Shown here piece after piece: positions 41,263 to 48,889 of a DNA stretch of 52,991 nt. Source of the stretch: Chryseobacterium sp. (GTDB lineage Bacteria; Bacteroidota; Bacteroidia; Flavobacteriales; Weeksellaceae); contig QFQW01000020.1 in assembly GCA_003248755.1 (NCBI GenBank), positions 1 to 52,991 on the forward strand, in the 5' to 3' direction. The notes beneath the pieces are model-generated. The model did not search any database and was not told the DNA's origin. It was given only the letters and a program-made list of their open reading frames with translations. Both the position numbers and the translations under genes were made by a program. Position 1 is the stretch's first letter, and every line of letters starts with the position of its first letter.

Positions 41263-42090
41263 TTAACCAATTCTTATAGATGTCATACTCAATGAGCCAC
41301 CAATCAGCGAGTCATTGAATAATGATAATTCTTCCGATTTTTCTTTCAGTCCGAGATTATAAATCATTGGCAGAAAATGGTCTGGTGTCGGAACCGCATA
41401 TTGCAAAAACGAACCTTGTTTTTGATAATCAATGAGTTTCTGAAAATCACCATCCAAGAGCCAATTGTTGGTTTTTTCTCTTGCCTCTATCGCCCAATCC
41501 CAGCCTGCACCAACTGTATCAATATTTTTCCAGTCAATCAATCGTAGATTATGGACAATGTTTCCGCTTCCGATAATCAGGATTCCCTTCTCACGAAGTC
41601 TGGATAATTTTTTTGCCAAATCAAAATGATACTGAGGTGGTTTTGTATAATCGATACTCAACTGGATAACCGGAATATCCGCATCGGGATAAAGATGTCT
41701 GAGAACCGACCAGGCACCGTGGTCCAATCCCCAATTATGGTCTTCTTCCACCAAAACCGGAGCGAGTAGTTCCGAAGTTTCTTTAGCCAATTCGGGACTT
41801 CCTTTTGCCGGGTATTGTACGTCGAACAGTTCTTTTGGGAAACCGTAAAAATCGTGAATCGTTTTCGGCATATCCATCGCTGTTACAAAAGTTCCGTTCG
41901 TAAACCAATGCGCAGAAATACAAATGATTGCATTGGGTTTCGGGATTTCTTTACTGATATTCCTGAATCCCTGAACAAAAACATTCTCTTCGATAGCATT
42001 CATAGGGGAGCCGTGTCCTAAAAACAGAACCGGCATTTTTTCTGTGGTTCGGAAGTTATCAGATATTTTTGAAAGGTCGTTGAGATTCAT
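41263..42090 (-). CDS. ygiD: YgiD-type extradiol dioxygenase
   Basis: 275 residues of the class III extradiol dioxygenase (LigB) superfamily, like E. coli 4,5-DOPA dioxygenase YgiD. F-L-G-H-G-S-P-M-N-A (23-32) and I-S-A-H-W (about 57-61) carry metal-binding His residues, and G-L-D-H-G-A-W-S (about 121-128) and the late I-G-S-G-N-I-V-H-N follow. It opens aromatic catechol rings; the substrate in this organism is not known. Upstream (42091-42437) is a repeat-filled gap without genes. Confidence 0.88.
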   Translation of the reverse strand: MNLNDLSKISDNFRTTEKMPVLFLGHGSPMNAIEENVFVQGFRNISKEIPKPNAIICISAHWFTNGTFVTAMDMPKTIHDFYGFPKELFDVQYPAKGSPELAKETSELLAPVLVEEDHNWGLDHGAWSVLRHLYPDADIPVIQLSIDYTKPPQYHFDLAKKLSRLREKGILIIGSGNIVHNLRLIDWKNIDTVGAGWDWAIEAREKTNNWLLDGDFQKLIDYQKQGSFLQYAVPTPDHFLPMIYNLGLKEKSEELSLFNDSLIGGSLSMTSIRIG

Positions 42091-42186
42091 CGTAAAATGT
42101 ATTAATGTATAATGTAAAAAGTATTTTGATTGAGTTTTTTTCTCGCGGATTTGGCTGATTCAGCGAATCTTTAACTTGACAGAGTC

Positions 42187-42231
42187 TTTGTCATTCCGGA
42201 GGAGTCTCGACTGTTCCTTCGGAATGACAAA
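42187..42231. repeat. Dispersed GTCATTC hairpin repeat, second copy
   Basis: TTTGTCATTCCG (42187-42198) and its exact complement CGGAATGACAAA (42220-42231) enclose 21 bases. Related to 23072-23122 and 44067-44134. Confidence 0.8.
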
Positions 42232-42269
42232 CTTTATGGTTATAACAAAGCTTGTTTTTAAGTTGAATC

Positions 42270-42420
42270 TGCAGCCCGGCCTGAGTGGAGCTCGTCATTG
42301 CGAGGAACGAAGCAATCTGTGGAATTGATTAGATGGATTGCTTTGTTTCTCGCAATGACAGGCGGGAGCCCTTCGACAAGCTCAGGATAAACTACAGACG
42401 GATAAAGCTGCCCAAATAAT
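42270..42420. repeat. Mosaic: composite repeat interrupted by other repeats
   Basis: The ends (AGCCCGGCCTGAGTGG near 42273-42288, and GCCCAAATAAT at 42409 onward) match parts of the composite repeat at 23178-23304. Between them are the hairpin 42294-42359 and a CCCTTCGACAAGCTCAGG segment (about 42370-42387) not found in that copy. Confidence 0.65.
42294..42359. repeat. GTCATTGCGAG hairpin repeat
   Basis: GTCATTGCGAG (42294-42304) and CTCGCAATGAC (42349-42359) form the ends, and GAAGCAATC/GATTGCTTT extend the pairing. This repeat type is widespread in Bacteroidota intergenic DNA. Confidence 0.8.
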
Positions 42421-42437
42421 TATTCTCAAAATCAAAA

Positions 42438-42471
42438 AAAGTATAAACAAAGCGAACTCTGTTTATACTTT
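42438..42471 (-). terminator. Terminator of the cytoplasmic YceI gene
   Basis: 12-bp stem (AAAGTATAAACA / TGTTTATACTTT) with a 10-base loop and a T-run on the minus strand, 35 bases after the stop. Confidence 0.75.
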
Positions 42472-42505
42472 AAAAAACTCAAACTATAAATACTATTGTA
42501 TTCTT

Positions 42506-43015
42506 TTATTGTTTTACAAACTGCAATTCGCCTGCAATTTTTACTTCTTCGCTTACCATTACACCGCCTGTTTCCAAAGCTGCATTCCAGGTCAAACCGA
42601 AGTCGCTTCTTTTGATTTTCCCTTCGAAAGAGAAACCTGCTTTGGTATTTCCCCAAGGGTCAACATTCACACCACCGAAATCTACGTCCAAAGTGATTTC
42701 TTTAGTGATGCCGTTCAATGTCAGGTTTCCTGTTACATCGCCATTCAAAGTAGAAGCTTCGAAAGTGATTTTCGGGTTGGCTTCTGCATTGAAGAAATCT
42801 GCTGATTTCAGGTGATTGTCACGGTCTGTGTTGTTGGTGAAAATAGAATCCGTATCAATGAAAGCTGTAACTTTTGCGTTGGCAAAAGTATCATCTTCCG
42901 CATCAATCTCTGCATTGAAAGTTGTGAATTCTCCTTTTACGTTAGAAATCATCAGGTGTTTTACTTTGAAAGTGATTTCGCTATGCGTTGGGTCCAATAA
43001 CCATTTAGTTGCCAT
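42506..43015 (-). CDS. YceI-family protein without signal peptide
   Basis: 169 residues beginning MATKWLLDPTHSEITFKVKH, a YceI lipocalin-like barrel, with K-S-A-D-F-F-N-A-E-A-N-P-K-I-T-F in pieces (about 90-105) and a late S-D-F-G-L-T-W-N segment. No signal peptide or lipobox is present, so it stays in the cytoplasm, unlike the YceI at 30935-31477. It may bind a hydrophobic cofactor or substrate. No promoter box was obvious. Confidence 0.88.
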   Translation of the reverse strand: MATKWLLDPTHSEITFKVKHLMISNVKGEFTTFNAEIDAEDDTFANAKVTAFIDTDSIFTNNTDRDNHLKSADFFNAEANPKITFEASTLNGDVTGNLTLNGITKEITLDVDFGGVNVDPWGNTKAGFSFEGKIKRSDFGLTWNAALETGGVMVSEEVKIAGELQFVKQ

Positions 43016-43110
43016 AATTTTTAATATTTTGTTGTTAATTATGATGCAAATTTAGGTCGCTGAGATTTCCCACACATTGATGTAAGTTAAGAATTTGAAT
43101 TGTACTAAAA

Positions 43111-43240
43111 TTTTGGGCAGCCCGTCAGATTCCCAAAGCTTTGCCATATTCAAAATCTGCCGGCCGGGCTATCCACTCCTATCTTTTTCGGACACTCCGC
43201 TTCGCTCCGTGTCCAAAAAAGGATATCCGCTACTATCCCT
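43111..43240 (-). repeat. Composite dispersed repeat, copy B
   Basis: In reverse orientation this begins GGGATAGTAGCGGATATCC, continues through a GGACACGGAGCGAAGC...GTCC hairpin and GTGGATAGCCCGG, and ends GGGCTGCCCAAAA, the same order as 23178-23304. It abuts the stop of the TIGR03915 gene. The gap 43016-43261 holds nothing else. Confidence 0.7.
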
Positions 43241-43261
43241 GCTGCGGGCGCCGTCTCCGAT

Positions 43262-44020
43262 TCACCATTTCTCGGTCAGATATTTCCAGTAGCGCTTCGG
43301 TACGTGCTGGATGTGGAGCTTTGTATTTTTCCGTTCCCTGATGTTGGTTTTTGTAAAATAGCTTTGCCACAGCGTTTGGTATCTCTTCTCCTCGTCGTGG
43401 AATTTTTCTTGGTACAAGTTGAGATTCAGTTTTTCATCGGGATAAAAAAAGTCGCAGTTTTCCAAATCGTAGAACAATCCGTAATGTCTTCGCAGGTCAT
43501 AAATCATCCATTTTTGGTCTGCATATCGGTCTTTGAAATGTTTCCGAATCAATGGCAACACATTAAAATCCGGGTCAATCTTTGCGAAATAAATATCATC
43601 CTGCATTTTCTCGAACCTTACAAAAGCGGTCATCCTGTGTCTTTCCCGACTGACGGATTTGCAGATTTTAGCGATTTTCAGAATATCATCGTTGGCAAAA
43701 TTTTGAAGAATGTTTTCGTTTGGATATTTTATAGATTGCTTTACTGCGGACAAAATCAACCGTTCCATTTCCGAATCTTCGGAAAGATAAACTCTCAGCA
43801 AATCATTAATACCGGATTTCCCGATGCTTTTTTCCAATTTGTTGAGAACTCTTTCAGATTTTTCCTGTTGGGTAACAACTTCGTGAATCTCCGCAAACAT
43901 ATTTTCCTGCCGGAAATTTTCTCTGTTTCTGATTTCCACATCCTGATAACGATATTCGAAAACTTCGAATATCGCTGTGAAAAGTCCATCGAAACTGCCG
44001 TCGTAGAGAAGTGTTGTCAT
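43262..44020 (-). CDS. TIGR03915-type putative DNA-repair protein
   Basis: 252 residues beginning MTTLLYDGSFDGLFTAIFEVFE, the family start, with a late M-I-Y-D-L-R-R-H-Y-G-L-F-Y-D (about 170-183) and C-terminal K-R-Y-W-K-Y-L-T-E-K. The family is called a SAM-associated putative DNA-repair protein because it normally lies beside the radical SAM/HhH protein TIGR03916, present here at 44882-46138. Its biochemistry is not established. The usual neighbour is separated by a parDE module and repeats, about 860 bases in all. Confidence 0.88.
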   Translation of the reverse strand: MTTLLYDGSFDGLFTAIFEVFEYRYQDVEIRNRENFRQENMFAEIHEVVTQQEKSERVLNKLEKSIGKSGINDLLRVYLSEDSEMERLILSAVKQSIKYPNENILQNFANDDILKIAKICKSVSRERHRMTAFVRFEKMQDDIYFAKIDPDFNVLPLIRKHFKDRYADQKWMIYDLRRHYGLFYDLENCDFFYPDEKLNLNLYQEKFHDEEKRYQTLWQSYFTKTNIRERKNTKLHIQHVPKRYWKYLTEKW

Positions 44021-44066
44021 TTTTTAAGTTGGAGAGTTTTAGAGTCTGAGAATTATAAACGTAATA

Positions 44067-44134
44067 TTTGTCATTCCGTAGGAATCCAGATTTAGTTTTG
44101 AATTATATTGCTGAGATTCTTTCAGAATGACAAA
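44067..44134. repeat. Dispersed GTCATTC hairpin repeat, third copy
   Basis: Begins TTTGTCATTCCGTAGGAATC and ends TTCAGAATGACAAA. Its right end overlaps a 50-base stretch repeated at 44811-44862 on the far side of parDE. Confidence 0.75.
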
Positions 44135-44164
44135 CATGCTGTTTTTACAATTGTCAGGCTGAAG
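44115..44164. repeat. Left imperfect direct repeat flanking parDE
   Basis: Matches 44811-44862 in the same orientation, sharing CAGAATGACAAA, CTGTTT and GTCAGGC at nearly equal spacing, roughly 80% alike by eye. A degenerate CTGAACTTGACGAAGGC follows to about 44196. Confidence 0.6.
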
Positions 44165-44209
44165 GTGAAATTTATCCTGAACTTGACGAAGGCAAGGCTT
44201 AATATTCAT

Positions 44210-44506
44210 TTAAAAATATTTCGGAACATCCCGGCTTCTGTGAAGTACTCTTAGAATTCTAATGTGATTATCAAAAATCCGATAAAAAATAATATGATTG
44301 TCTTTCGGGAAACTATATAAACCCTTCTTGATTTCATCTCGTTTTTTTCCTAATTGGAGGTTTACAATCAACTTCTGAAAAATCTCTTCAATCTCCAAAA
44401 GATATTTTTCCGCTTGGTCAAATCCGAATTCATCTAAAGTATAATCAAAAATATCTTCTAAATCTTTATCCGCAATTTCTGATAAGATGTGGATTTTTCT
44501 AGACAT
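44210..44506 (-). CDS. parE: RelE/ParE-family toxin
   Basis: 98 residues, typical ParE toxin: A-D-K-D-L-E-D-I-F-D-Y-T (about 12-23), then Q-A-E-K-Y-L-L-E-I-E (about 31-40), and the C-terminal basic strand with R-I-L-R-V-L-H-R-S-R-D (about 83-93). ParE toxins inhibit gyrase; RelE relatives cut ribosome-bound mRNA. Its ATG overlaps the end of the antitoxin gene by 8 bases, the standard antitoxin-then-toxin order. Confidence 0.88.
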   Translation of the reverse strand: MSRKIHILSEIADKDLEDIFDYTLDEFGFDQAEKYLLEIEEIFQKLIVNLQLGKKRDEIKKGLYSFPKDNHIIFYRIFDNHIRILRVLHRSRDVPKYF

Positions 44507-44735
44507 TATTGATTTTGTTCTTCTTGGCTTGAATAATATCTTTTATTGAACGAGAACTCGATTTGTCATTCCAACCTTTTTCAATCTCAGCTTTCAAGTC
44601 CTGAATGACCCGATGACGATAAATCTCGTGAAGACGCAATGCATCACGCACCACTTCGCTTGCATTTTGAAAATCGCCTGATTCTATTTGATTCGAAATG
44701 TATTCTTCCTGCTTTTTTGTAAAACTGACATTCAT
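44499..44735 (-). CDS. parD: ParD-like antitoxin
   Basis: 78 residues from ATG at 44735 (MNVSFTKKQEEY); the longer frame uses an upstream non-ATG codon. N-terminal ribbon-helix-helix: V-S-F-T-K-K-Q-E-E-Y-I-S-N-Q-I-E-S-G-D-F-Q-N-A-S-E-V-V-R-D-A-L-R in pieces over 2-33, as in ParD/CopG. The C-terminal half would wrap the toxin. It should bind its own promoter. The module lies between genes for two DNA-repair partners and between related short repeats. Confidence 0.85.
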   Translation of the reverse strand: MNVSFTKKQEEYISNQIESGDFQNASEVVRDALRLHEIYRHRVIQDLKAEIEKGWNDKSSSRSIKDIIQAKKNKINNV

Positions 44736-44749
44736 TATAAATCTTTTTT

Positions 44750-44790
44750 CGAAGATACAAATTATGTCTAAATTTAGCAAATATGGACAT
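44750..44790 (-). promoter_or_regulatory. Probable parDE promoter/operator
   Basis: Minus-strand TATCTTCG (44757-44750) is one base off TAnnTTTG. Just upstream is a palindromic stretch with ATGTC (44764-44768) and GACAT (44786-44790) around TAAATTTA, a plausible ParD site. Confidence 0.4.
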
Positions 44791-44810
44791 TTACTCAGAA
44801 TATAGTTACC

Positions 44811-44862
44811 GATTTCTTTTCAGAATGACAAAAATACTGTTTATATAAAGTCAGGCCAAAGG
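44811..44862. repeat. Right imperfect direct repeat flanking parDE
   Basis: Same orientation as 44115-44164. It begins GATTTCTTTTCAGAATGACA and contains CTGTTTATAT and GTCAGGCC. Confidence 0.6.
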
Positions 44863-44881
44863 CTCACAATGCCTTCATATT

Positions 44882-46138
44882 TTAAAACAAAGTCAATTGC
44901 TGAGAAAACTGATTCTGAAACTTAGACTGACTTCCGCCGATAATTAATTTTCTCAAATTCAAATCGGTCAAATGTTTCAGAAATGGATTACCATAAGTGA
45001 AATCAATAAAATATCTGGCTCGATTGACTGCCGCTCCTAGTTTTTTTAGATGGTCAATAGTTAAAACCTGAAATTGTCTTGCGCTCACAATTTTCTGCGC
45101 CGTTTTCACACCAATTCCCGGGATTCTGAGAATCATTTTATAATCTGCAGTTTGTAAATTGACCGGAAACTGGTCGAGATGCCGCAGCGCCCAACTCAGT
45201 TTCGGGTCAACTTCCAAATCGAGAAATGGCATATTGAAATCCAGAATCTCATCCGCTTTGAAACCATAAAACCTCATTAGCCAATCTGACTGGTACAAAC
45301 GGTTTTCCCGTAAAACAGGAACTTCCGCTGTAATCGCAGGCAAACGATTATCAACGGTTACTGGAATATAACCCGAATAATAAACCCGTTTCATTCCGTA
45401 ATTTTTGTAGAAATGGTCAGCCACTTTGATGATTTGCAAATCATTTTCGTTGGTCGCCCCCACAATCATCTGTGTTGATTGTCCGGCCGGCGCAAATTTC
45501 GGAGCGCATCTGATGACTTTCTTTTCGTCTTTATATTGCTGAATACCTTTCTGAACAATCCGCATCGGCTGAAGCATATCCTCACGGTTTTTATCAGGCG
45601 CCAATAATTTCAATCCGGATTCTGTCGGGATTTCCAGATTGACAGATAATCGGTCAGCGTAAAGTGCGGCTTCATTCATCAAATCGTCACTCGCTCCGGG
45701 AATCGATTTGAGATGAATATAACCATTGAAGTTATGTTCCGTTCTCAGTTTTTTTGCCACCCGAACCAAACGTTCCATCGTCGTATCCGCATCTTTGAAA
45801 ATACCCGAACTCAGAAACAGACCTTCGATGTAGTTTCGTCTGTAAAAACTGATGGTTAAATCCACCACTTCCTCAACTGTAAAAGCAGCACGTTTGATAT
45901 CATTGGATTTCCTGGAAACACAATAGATGCAATCGTAAATGCAATGATTGGTCAGAAGAATTTTGAGAAGTGAGACACATCGTCCGTCTTCCGTATAAGT
46001 ATGACAGATTCCGCTTGCCGAGCTGTCACCCAATCCACCATTATTCTTTCGTTTTCCACCGCTGGAAGAACACGAAACATCGTACTTTGCAGCATCTGCA
46101 AGTATTTCGAGCTTTTCTTTTATGCGGTCGAAATTCAT
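44882..46138 (-). CDS. Radical SAM/HhH DNA-repair protein (TIGR03916 type)
   Basis: 418 residues. The radical SAM cluster motif is C66-I-Y-D-C70-I-Y-C73. An HhH motif near 335-350 (R-I-P-G-I-G-V-K-T-A-Q-K-I) gives DNA-binding character, and the N-terminal part has S-S-S-G-G-K-R-K-N-N-G. This fits the 'putative DNA modification/repair radical SAM protein' family, which pairs with TIGR03915. The reaction is not known; photolesion or base-lesion repair has been proposed only by analogy with spore photoproduct lyase. Its promoter is at 46185-46215. Confidence 0.9.
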   Translation of the reverse strand: MNFDRIKEKLEILADAAKYDVSCSSSGGKRKNNGGLGDSSASGICHTYTEDGRCVSLLKILLTNHCIYDCIYCVSRKSNDIKRAAFTVEEVVDLTISFYRRNYIEGLFLSSGIFKDADTTMERLVRVAKKLRTEHNFNGYIHLKSIPGASDDLMNEAALYADRLSVNLEIPTESGLKLLAPDKNREDMLQPMRIVQKGIQQYKDEKKVIRCAPKFAPAGQSTQMIVGATNENDLQIIKVADHFYKNYGMKRVYYSGYIPVTVDNRLPAITAEVPVLRENRLYQSDWLMRFYGFKADEILDFNMPFLDLEVDPKLSWALRHLDQFPVNLQTADYKMILRIPGIGVKTAQKIVSARQFQVLTIDHLKKLGAAVNRARYFIDFTYGNPFLKHLTDLNLRKLIIGGSQSKFQNQFSQQLTLF

Positions 46139-46184
46139 ATTTGGAGGATTATTTTTTGTGTGGAAATGATTCAGAATTGATTGT

Positions 46185-46215
46185 CAAAAATAATTCCATA
46201 AATGAGAAAAGTCAA
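46185..46215 (-). promoter_or_regulatory. Promoter of the radical SAM gene
   Basis: Minus strand TTGAC (46215-46211), 18 bases, TATTTTTG (46192-46185), a full -33/-7 match. Confidence 0.6.
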
Positions 46216-46254
46216 GAGTTTTAAGATTTTGTTATTAACATAATCAATTCTATT

Positions 46255-47391
46255 CTACTTCTTAATTTCCGGAGAGACTACGATGAAATCATACTTATCA
46301 ATAATTTTAAAAGTATCATCAGTCAAAGTTTTATCATTTGAAAATCGGCCTCTCAGTTTTCTAATATCCAAAACAACCCATCTGTTTTTATCATAAAGTT
46401 TTAAAAATTCTTTGGGGTATTCGTTCTCATCACTTTGCAAATCATCAATAATTTCACCATTTTCCATATAGAATCTATTTATAAAATAGACATTTGCAAA
46501 ACCAGTTTGATTGCGTTGAGCTAATTCATAAGCCGCATTTCCCAGATCGTACAAGTGCGTCATCAGATTCAATCCTTTTGTCAAATGGTTTGCTCCCATC
46601 TTAAAAAAAACTTTTTTATTACTTGATGGGACATTGTCGTAATAGTTATAAAAGTTCTTTTTCATAAGCGTAGCCCTCATCAAATTATCACTGTTTTTGT
46701 AGATGGTTCGTGAAATTTTTATATCCTCGAGAGCCTGTTTCAGATTGATAAGTTTCGTTACATTTTTTAAGCTATCGAGCAATTTTACATTTGGCATCCA
46801 CCATTTTGTGAGCAAACTATCGTGTACAGCTTTGTATTCTTTTCTAATTTTTGGTTTTAGAGAAGAATATGCCTTTCCAATACAATAAGGGAAAGCCATT
46901 TGAAATTCTTGATCTATTCCCCAAATATTATATTTGTACTTCTCTGCAGTGGCAATCATTTCTATATCTTCTTTTGTTTTAAAGAATGGGAAAGTGCCAT
47001 AATCGGGATGATCTTTTGAAATTACTTTTATAGAGTCTAACGGATTTTTGGATTTGGCTATCCTTTGCAACTCAGATGCTACGAATGGGCTGACTTCCAC
47101 ACACCAATTCCTGAACCCATAAAGGCTTGCAGACTGTAGAGCATAGTTTGAAAGCTTTGAAAACAAAGCTGAATTATGATATTCTCCCCAAGCTACAAAT
47201 TGGTTTTCTGCAAACAGATGTTCTAAAGTTTGCCACCCTCTACCTGTTGGTTGCTGACCATCAAAAACAAATGAATCTGAGTTCTCCTTGACATAATTAT
47301 TAAATTTTACAGAATCAGCGATTACTTTTTTGGATTGCCCCCAAATTAATTGAATCATAAAAATAATGACAAAAAGTAATAGCTTTCTCAT
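46255..47391 (-). CDS. Exported EreA/ChaN-like superfamily protein
   Basis: 378 residues from ATG at 47391 (MRKLLLFVIIF..., signal peptide ending LIWGQ); the longer frame has a hydrophilic extension and would start before the promoter. The mature part has W-G-E-Y-H-N-S-A-L-F (about 70-79), C-V-E-V-S-P (about 99-104), and a late F-F-K-M-G-A-N-H-L-T segment (about 266-275). G-E-x-H, an early Glu and G-x-N-H form the active-site pattern of the erythromycin esterase/ChaN fold. Antibiotic esterase activity is not implied; it could be a haem-binding or hydrolytic periplasmic protein. Divergent from HMG-CoA reductase. Confidence 0.7.
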   Translation of the reverse strand: MRKLLLFVIIFMIQLIWGQSKKVIADSVKFNNYVKENSDSFVFDGQQPTGRGWQTLEHLFAENQFVAWGEYHNSALFSKLSNYALQSASLYGFRNWCVEVSPFVASELQRIAKSKNPLDSIKVISKDHPDYGTFPFFKTKEDIEMIATAEKYKYNIWGIDQEFQMAFPYCIGKAYSSLKPKIRKEYKAVHDSLLTKWWMPNVKLLDSLKNVTKLINLKQALEDIKISRTIYKNSDNLMRATLMKKNFYNYYDNVPSSNKKVFFKMGANHLTKGLNLMTHLYDLGNAAYELAQRNQTGFANVYFINRFYMENGEIIDDLQSDENEYPKEFLKLYDKNRWVVLDIRKLRGRFSNDKTLTDDTFKIIDKYDFIVVSPEIKK

Positions 47392-47418
47392 AATTTTCAA
47401 CTGATATTTTAGTTTTTT

Positions 47419-47443
47419 GTAAATATTTACATAAACAAATATA
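47419..47443 (-). promoter_or_regulatory. Promoter and palindrome of the EreA/ChaN-like gene
   Basis: Minus-strand TATATTTG (47443-47436) is an exact -7 match; GTAAATATTTAC (47419-47430), a perfect 12-bp palindrome, sits at the predicted transcript start and could be an operator. Confidence 0.45.
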
Positions 47444-47508
47444 CAAACCAAATCAGATAAAATCTCGTAAAATATTTATCTTTACAATTCCTAATTTTAT
47501 TTCAAATC

Positions 47509-47516
47509 TAAATTTG
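47509..47516 (+). promoter_or_regulatory. Promoter -7 box of the HMG-CoA reductase operon
   Basis: TAAATTTG, matching TAnnTTTG, 40 bases before the ATG at 47557. Confidence 0.5.
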
Positions 47517-47556
47517 TGATTGAGATGAATCAAATTAAAAAACATCAAAATTCTAT

Positions 47557-48885
47557 ATGAATCATCAACCTGTAGAAGGCTTTTCCAAACTTTCCAAACA
47601 AAGAAAAATCGACTGGCTTATTTCGGAATATCTGAGTAACGACAGAAGTTACGAGCAGATTTTACAGCAATATTGGAATAATGACGACAACTTGCAAAAA
47701 CTTCACGACGAGTTTTCGGAAAACACGATTTCCAATTTTTATATGCCTTACGGAATTGCTCCGAACTTCCTGATTGATGGAAAGTTAATTGCGCTTCCAA
47801 TGGCAGTAGAAGAAAGTTCGGTTGTAGCTGCCGCTTCCAAAGCCGCCAAATTCTGGCTGGACAAAGGCGGTTTCAAAACAACCATTATTAATACAGAAAA
47901 ACTCGGTCACACGCATTTTGTTCTGAATGTCGAACCGCATAAATTGCTTCATTTTTTCAACTTTAAATTAAAGAAAAAATTACTTGAAGCGACGGAAGAT
48001 ATCACGGCCAATATGAGAAGAAGAGGCGGTGGTATTCTGGACATCAAACTCATTGATAAAACGGCAGAACTGGAAAATTATTTCCAACTGAAAGCAAGTT
48101 TTGATACAGTTGATTCGATGGGAGCCAATTTTATTAATTCTTGTCTGGAGCAATTCGGGAAGACTCTGAAAGAAGAAGTTGCAAAAGAAGAAAGTTTTAC
48201 GCAGGAAGAGAAAGATTCGCTCCAAATCGTAATGAATATCCTTTCCAATTACACACCGGATTGTGTCGTGAGAGCCGAAGTGTCTTGTAAAATTGAAGAT
48301 TTGAAAGATGACAGTGGCATCTCGAATGAAGAATTTGCGTGGAAATTCAAGCGAGCAGTAACTATTGCAGAGATTGAACCTTACAGAGCAACGACTCACA
48401 ACAAAGGCATTATGAATGGGGTGGACGCTGTGGTCATCGCAACCGGAAATGATTTCCGGGCGACGGAAGCCTGTGCACACGCTTATGCAGCTAGAAACGG
48501 AAAGTATTCCTCACTCACGCATTGTACGACAGATAACGGGATTTTCAGATTCTGGATTGACTTGCCAATTTCGGTTGGTGTTGTCGGCGGATTGACGAAT
48601 CTTCATCCTTTGGTTAAATTTTCTTTGGCATTATTAGGAAAACCTTCTGCCCAGGAACTGATGAGTATTCTGGCAGTTTCCGGATTGGCTCAGAATTTTG
48701 GTGCGCTTCGTTCATTGGTAACAACAGGAATCCAGAAAGGTCACATGAAAATGCATCTTTTCAATATTTTAAATCAATTTGGAGCAACGGAAGAAGAGAA
48801 ACAGCATTTTGTGACTTACTTCAAAGATAAAACGGTAAGTCATCACGAAGTGATTTCGGAACTGGAGAAATTGAGAAACAAATAG
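47557..48885 (+). CDS. Class II HMG-CoA reductase
   Basis: 442 residues, the length of the class II ('degradative') enzyme. E-N-T-I-S-N-F-Y-M-P-Y-G-I-A-P-N (55-70), A-L-P-M-A-V-E85-E-S-S-V-V (79-90) with the catalytic Glu, T-H-N-K-G-I-M-N-G (about 283-291, with catalytic Lys), and a late Q-K-G-H-M-K-M-H (with catalytic His) are all present. It interconverts HMG-CoA and mevalonate. Flavobacteria with a class II enzyme usually use it for isoprenoid synthesis despite the database label, but no other mevalonate gene lies in the window to confirm this. Followed closely by a 56-residue membrane protein and a DUF423 gene. Confidence 0.92.
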   Translation: MNHQPVEGFSKLSKQRKIDWLISEYLSNDRSYEQILQQYWNNDDNLQKLHDEFSENTISNFYMPYGIAPNFLIDGKLIALPMAVEESSVVAAASKAAKFWLDKGGFKTTIINTEKLGHTHFVLNVEPHKLLHFFNFKLKKKLLEATEDITANMRRRGGGILDIKLIDKTAELENYFQLKASFDTVDSMGANFINSCLEQFGKTLKEEVAKEESFTQEEKDSLQIVMNILSNYTPDCVVRAEVSCKIEDLKDDSGISNEEFAWKFKRAVTIAEIEPYRATTHNKGIMNGVDAVVIATGNDFRATEACAHAYAARNGKYSSLTHCTTDNGIFRFWIDLPISVGVVGGLTNLHPLVKFSLALLGKPSAQELMSILAVSGLAQNFGALRSLVTTGIQKGHMKMHLFNILNQFGATEEEKQHFVTYFKDKTVSHHEVISELEKLRNK

Positions 48886-48889
48886 AAGT

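Noticed and set aside
43095..43341. Short plus-strand frames with arginine- and serine-rich products
   Set aside because: They lie in composite repeat copy B and the end of the TIGR03915 gene in the other strand.
42091..44209. Insertion sequence or integron
   Set aside because: No transposase or integrase frame, no target duplications I could recognise; only short hairpin repeats.
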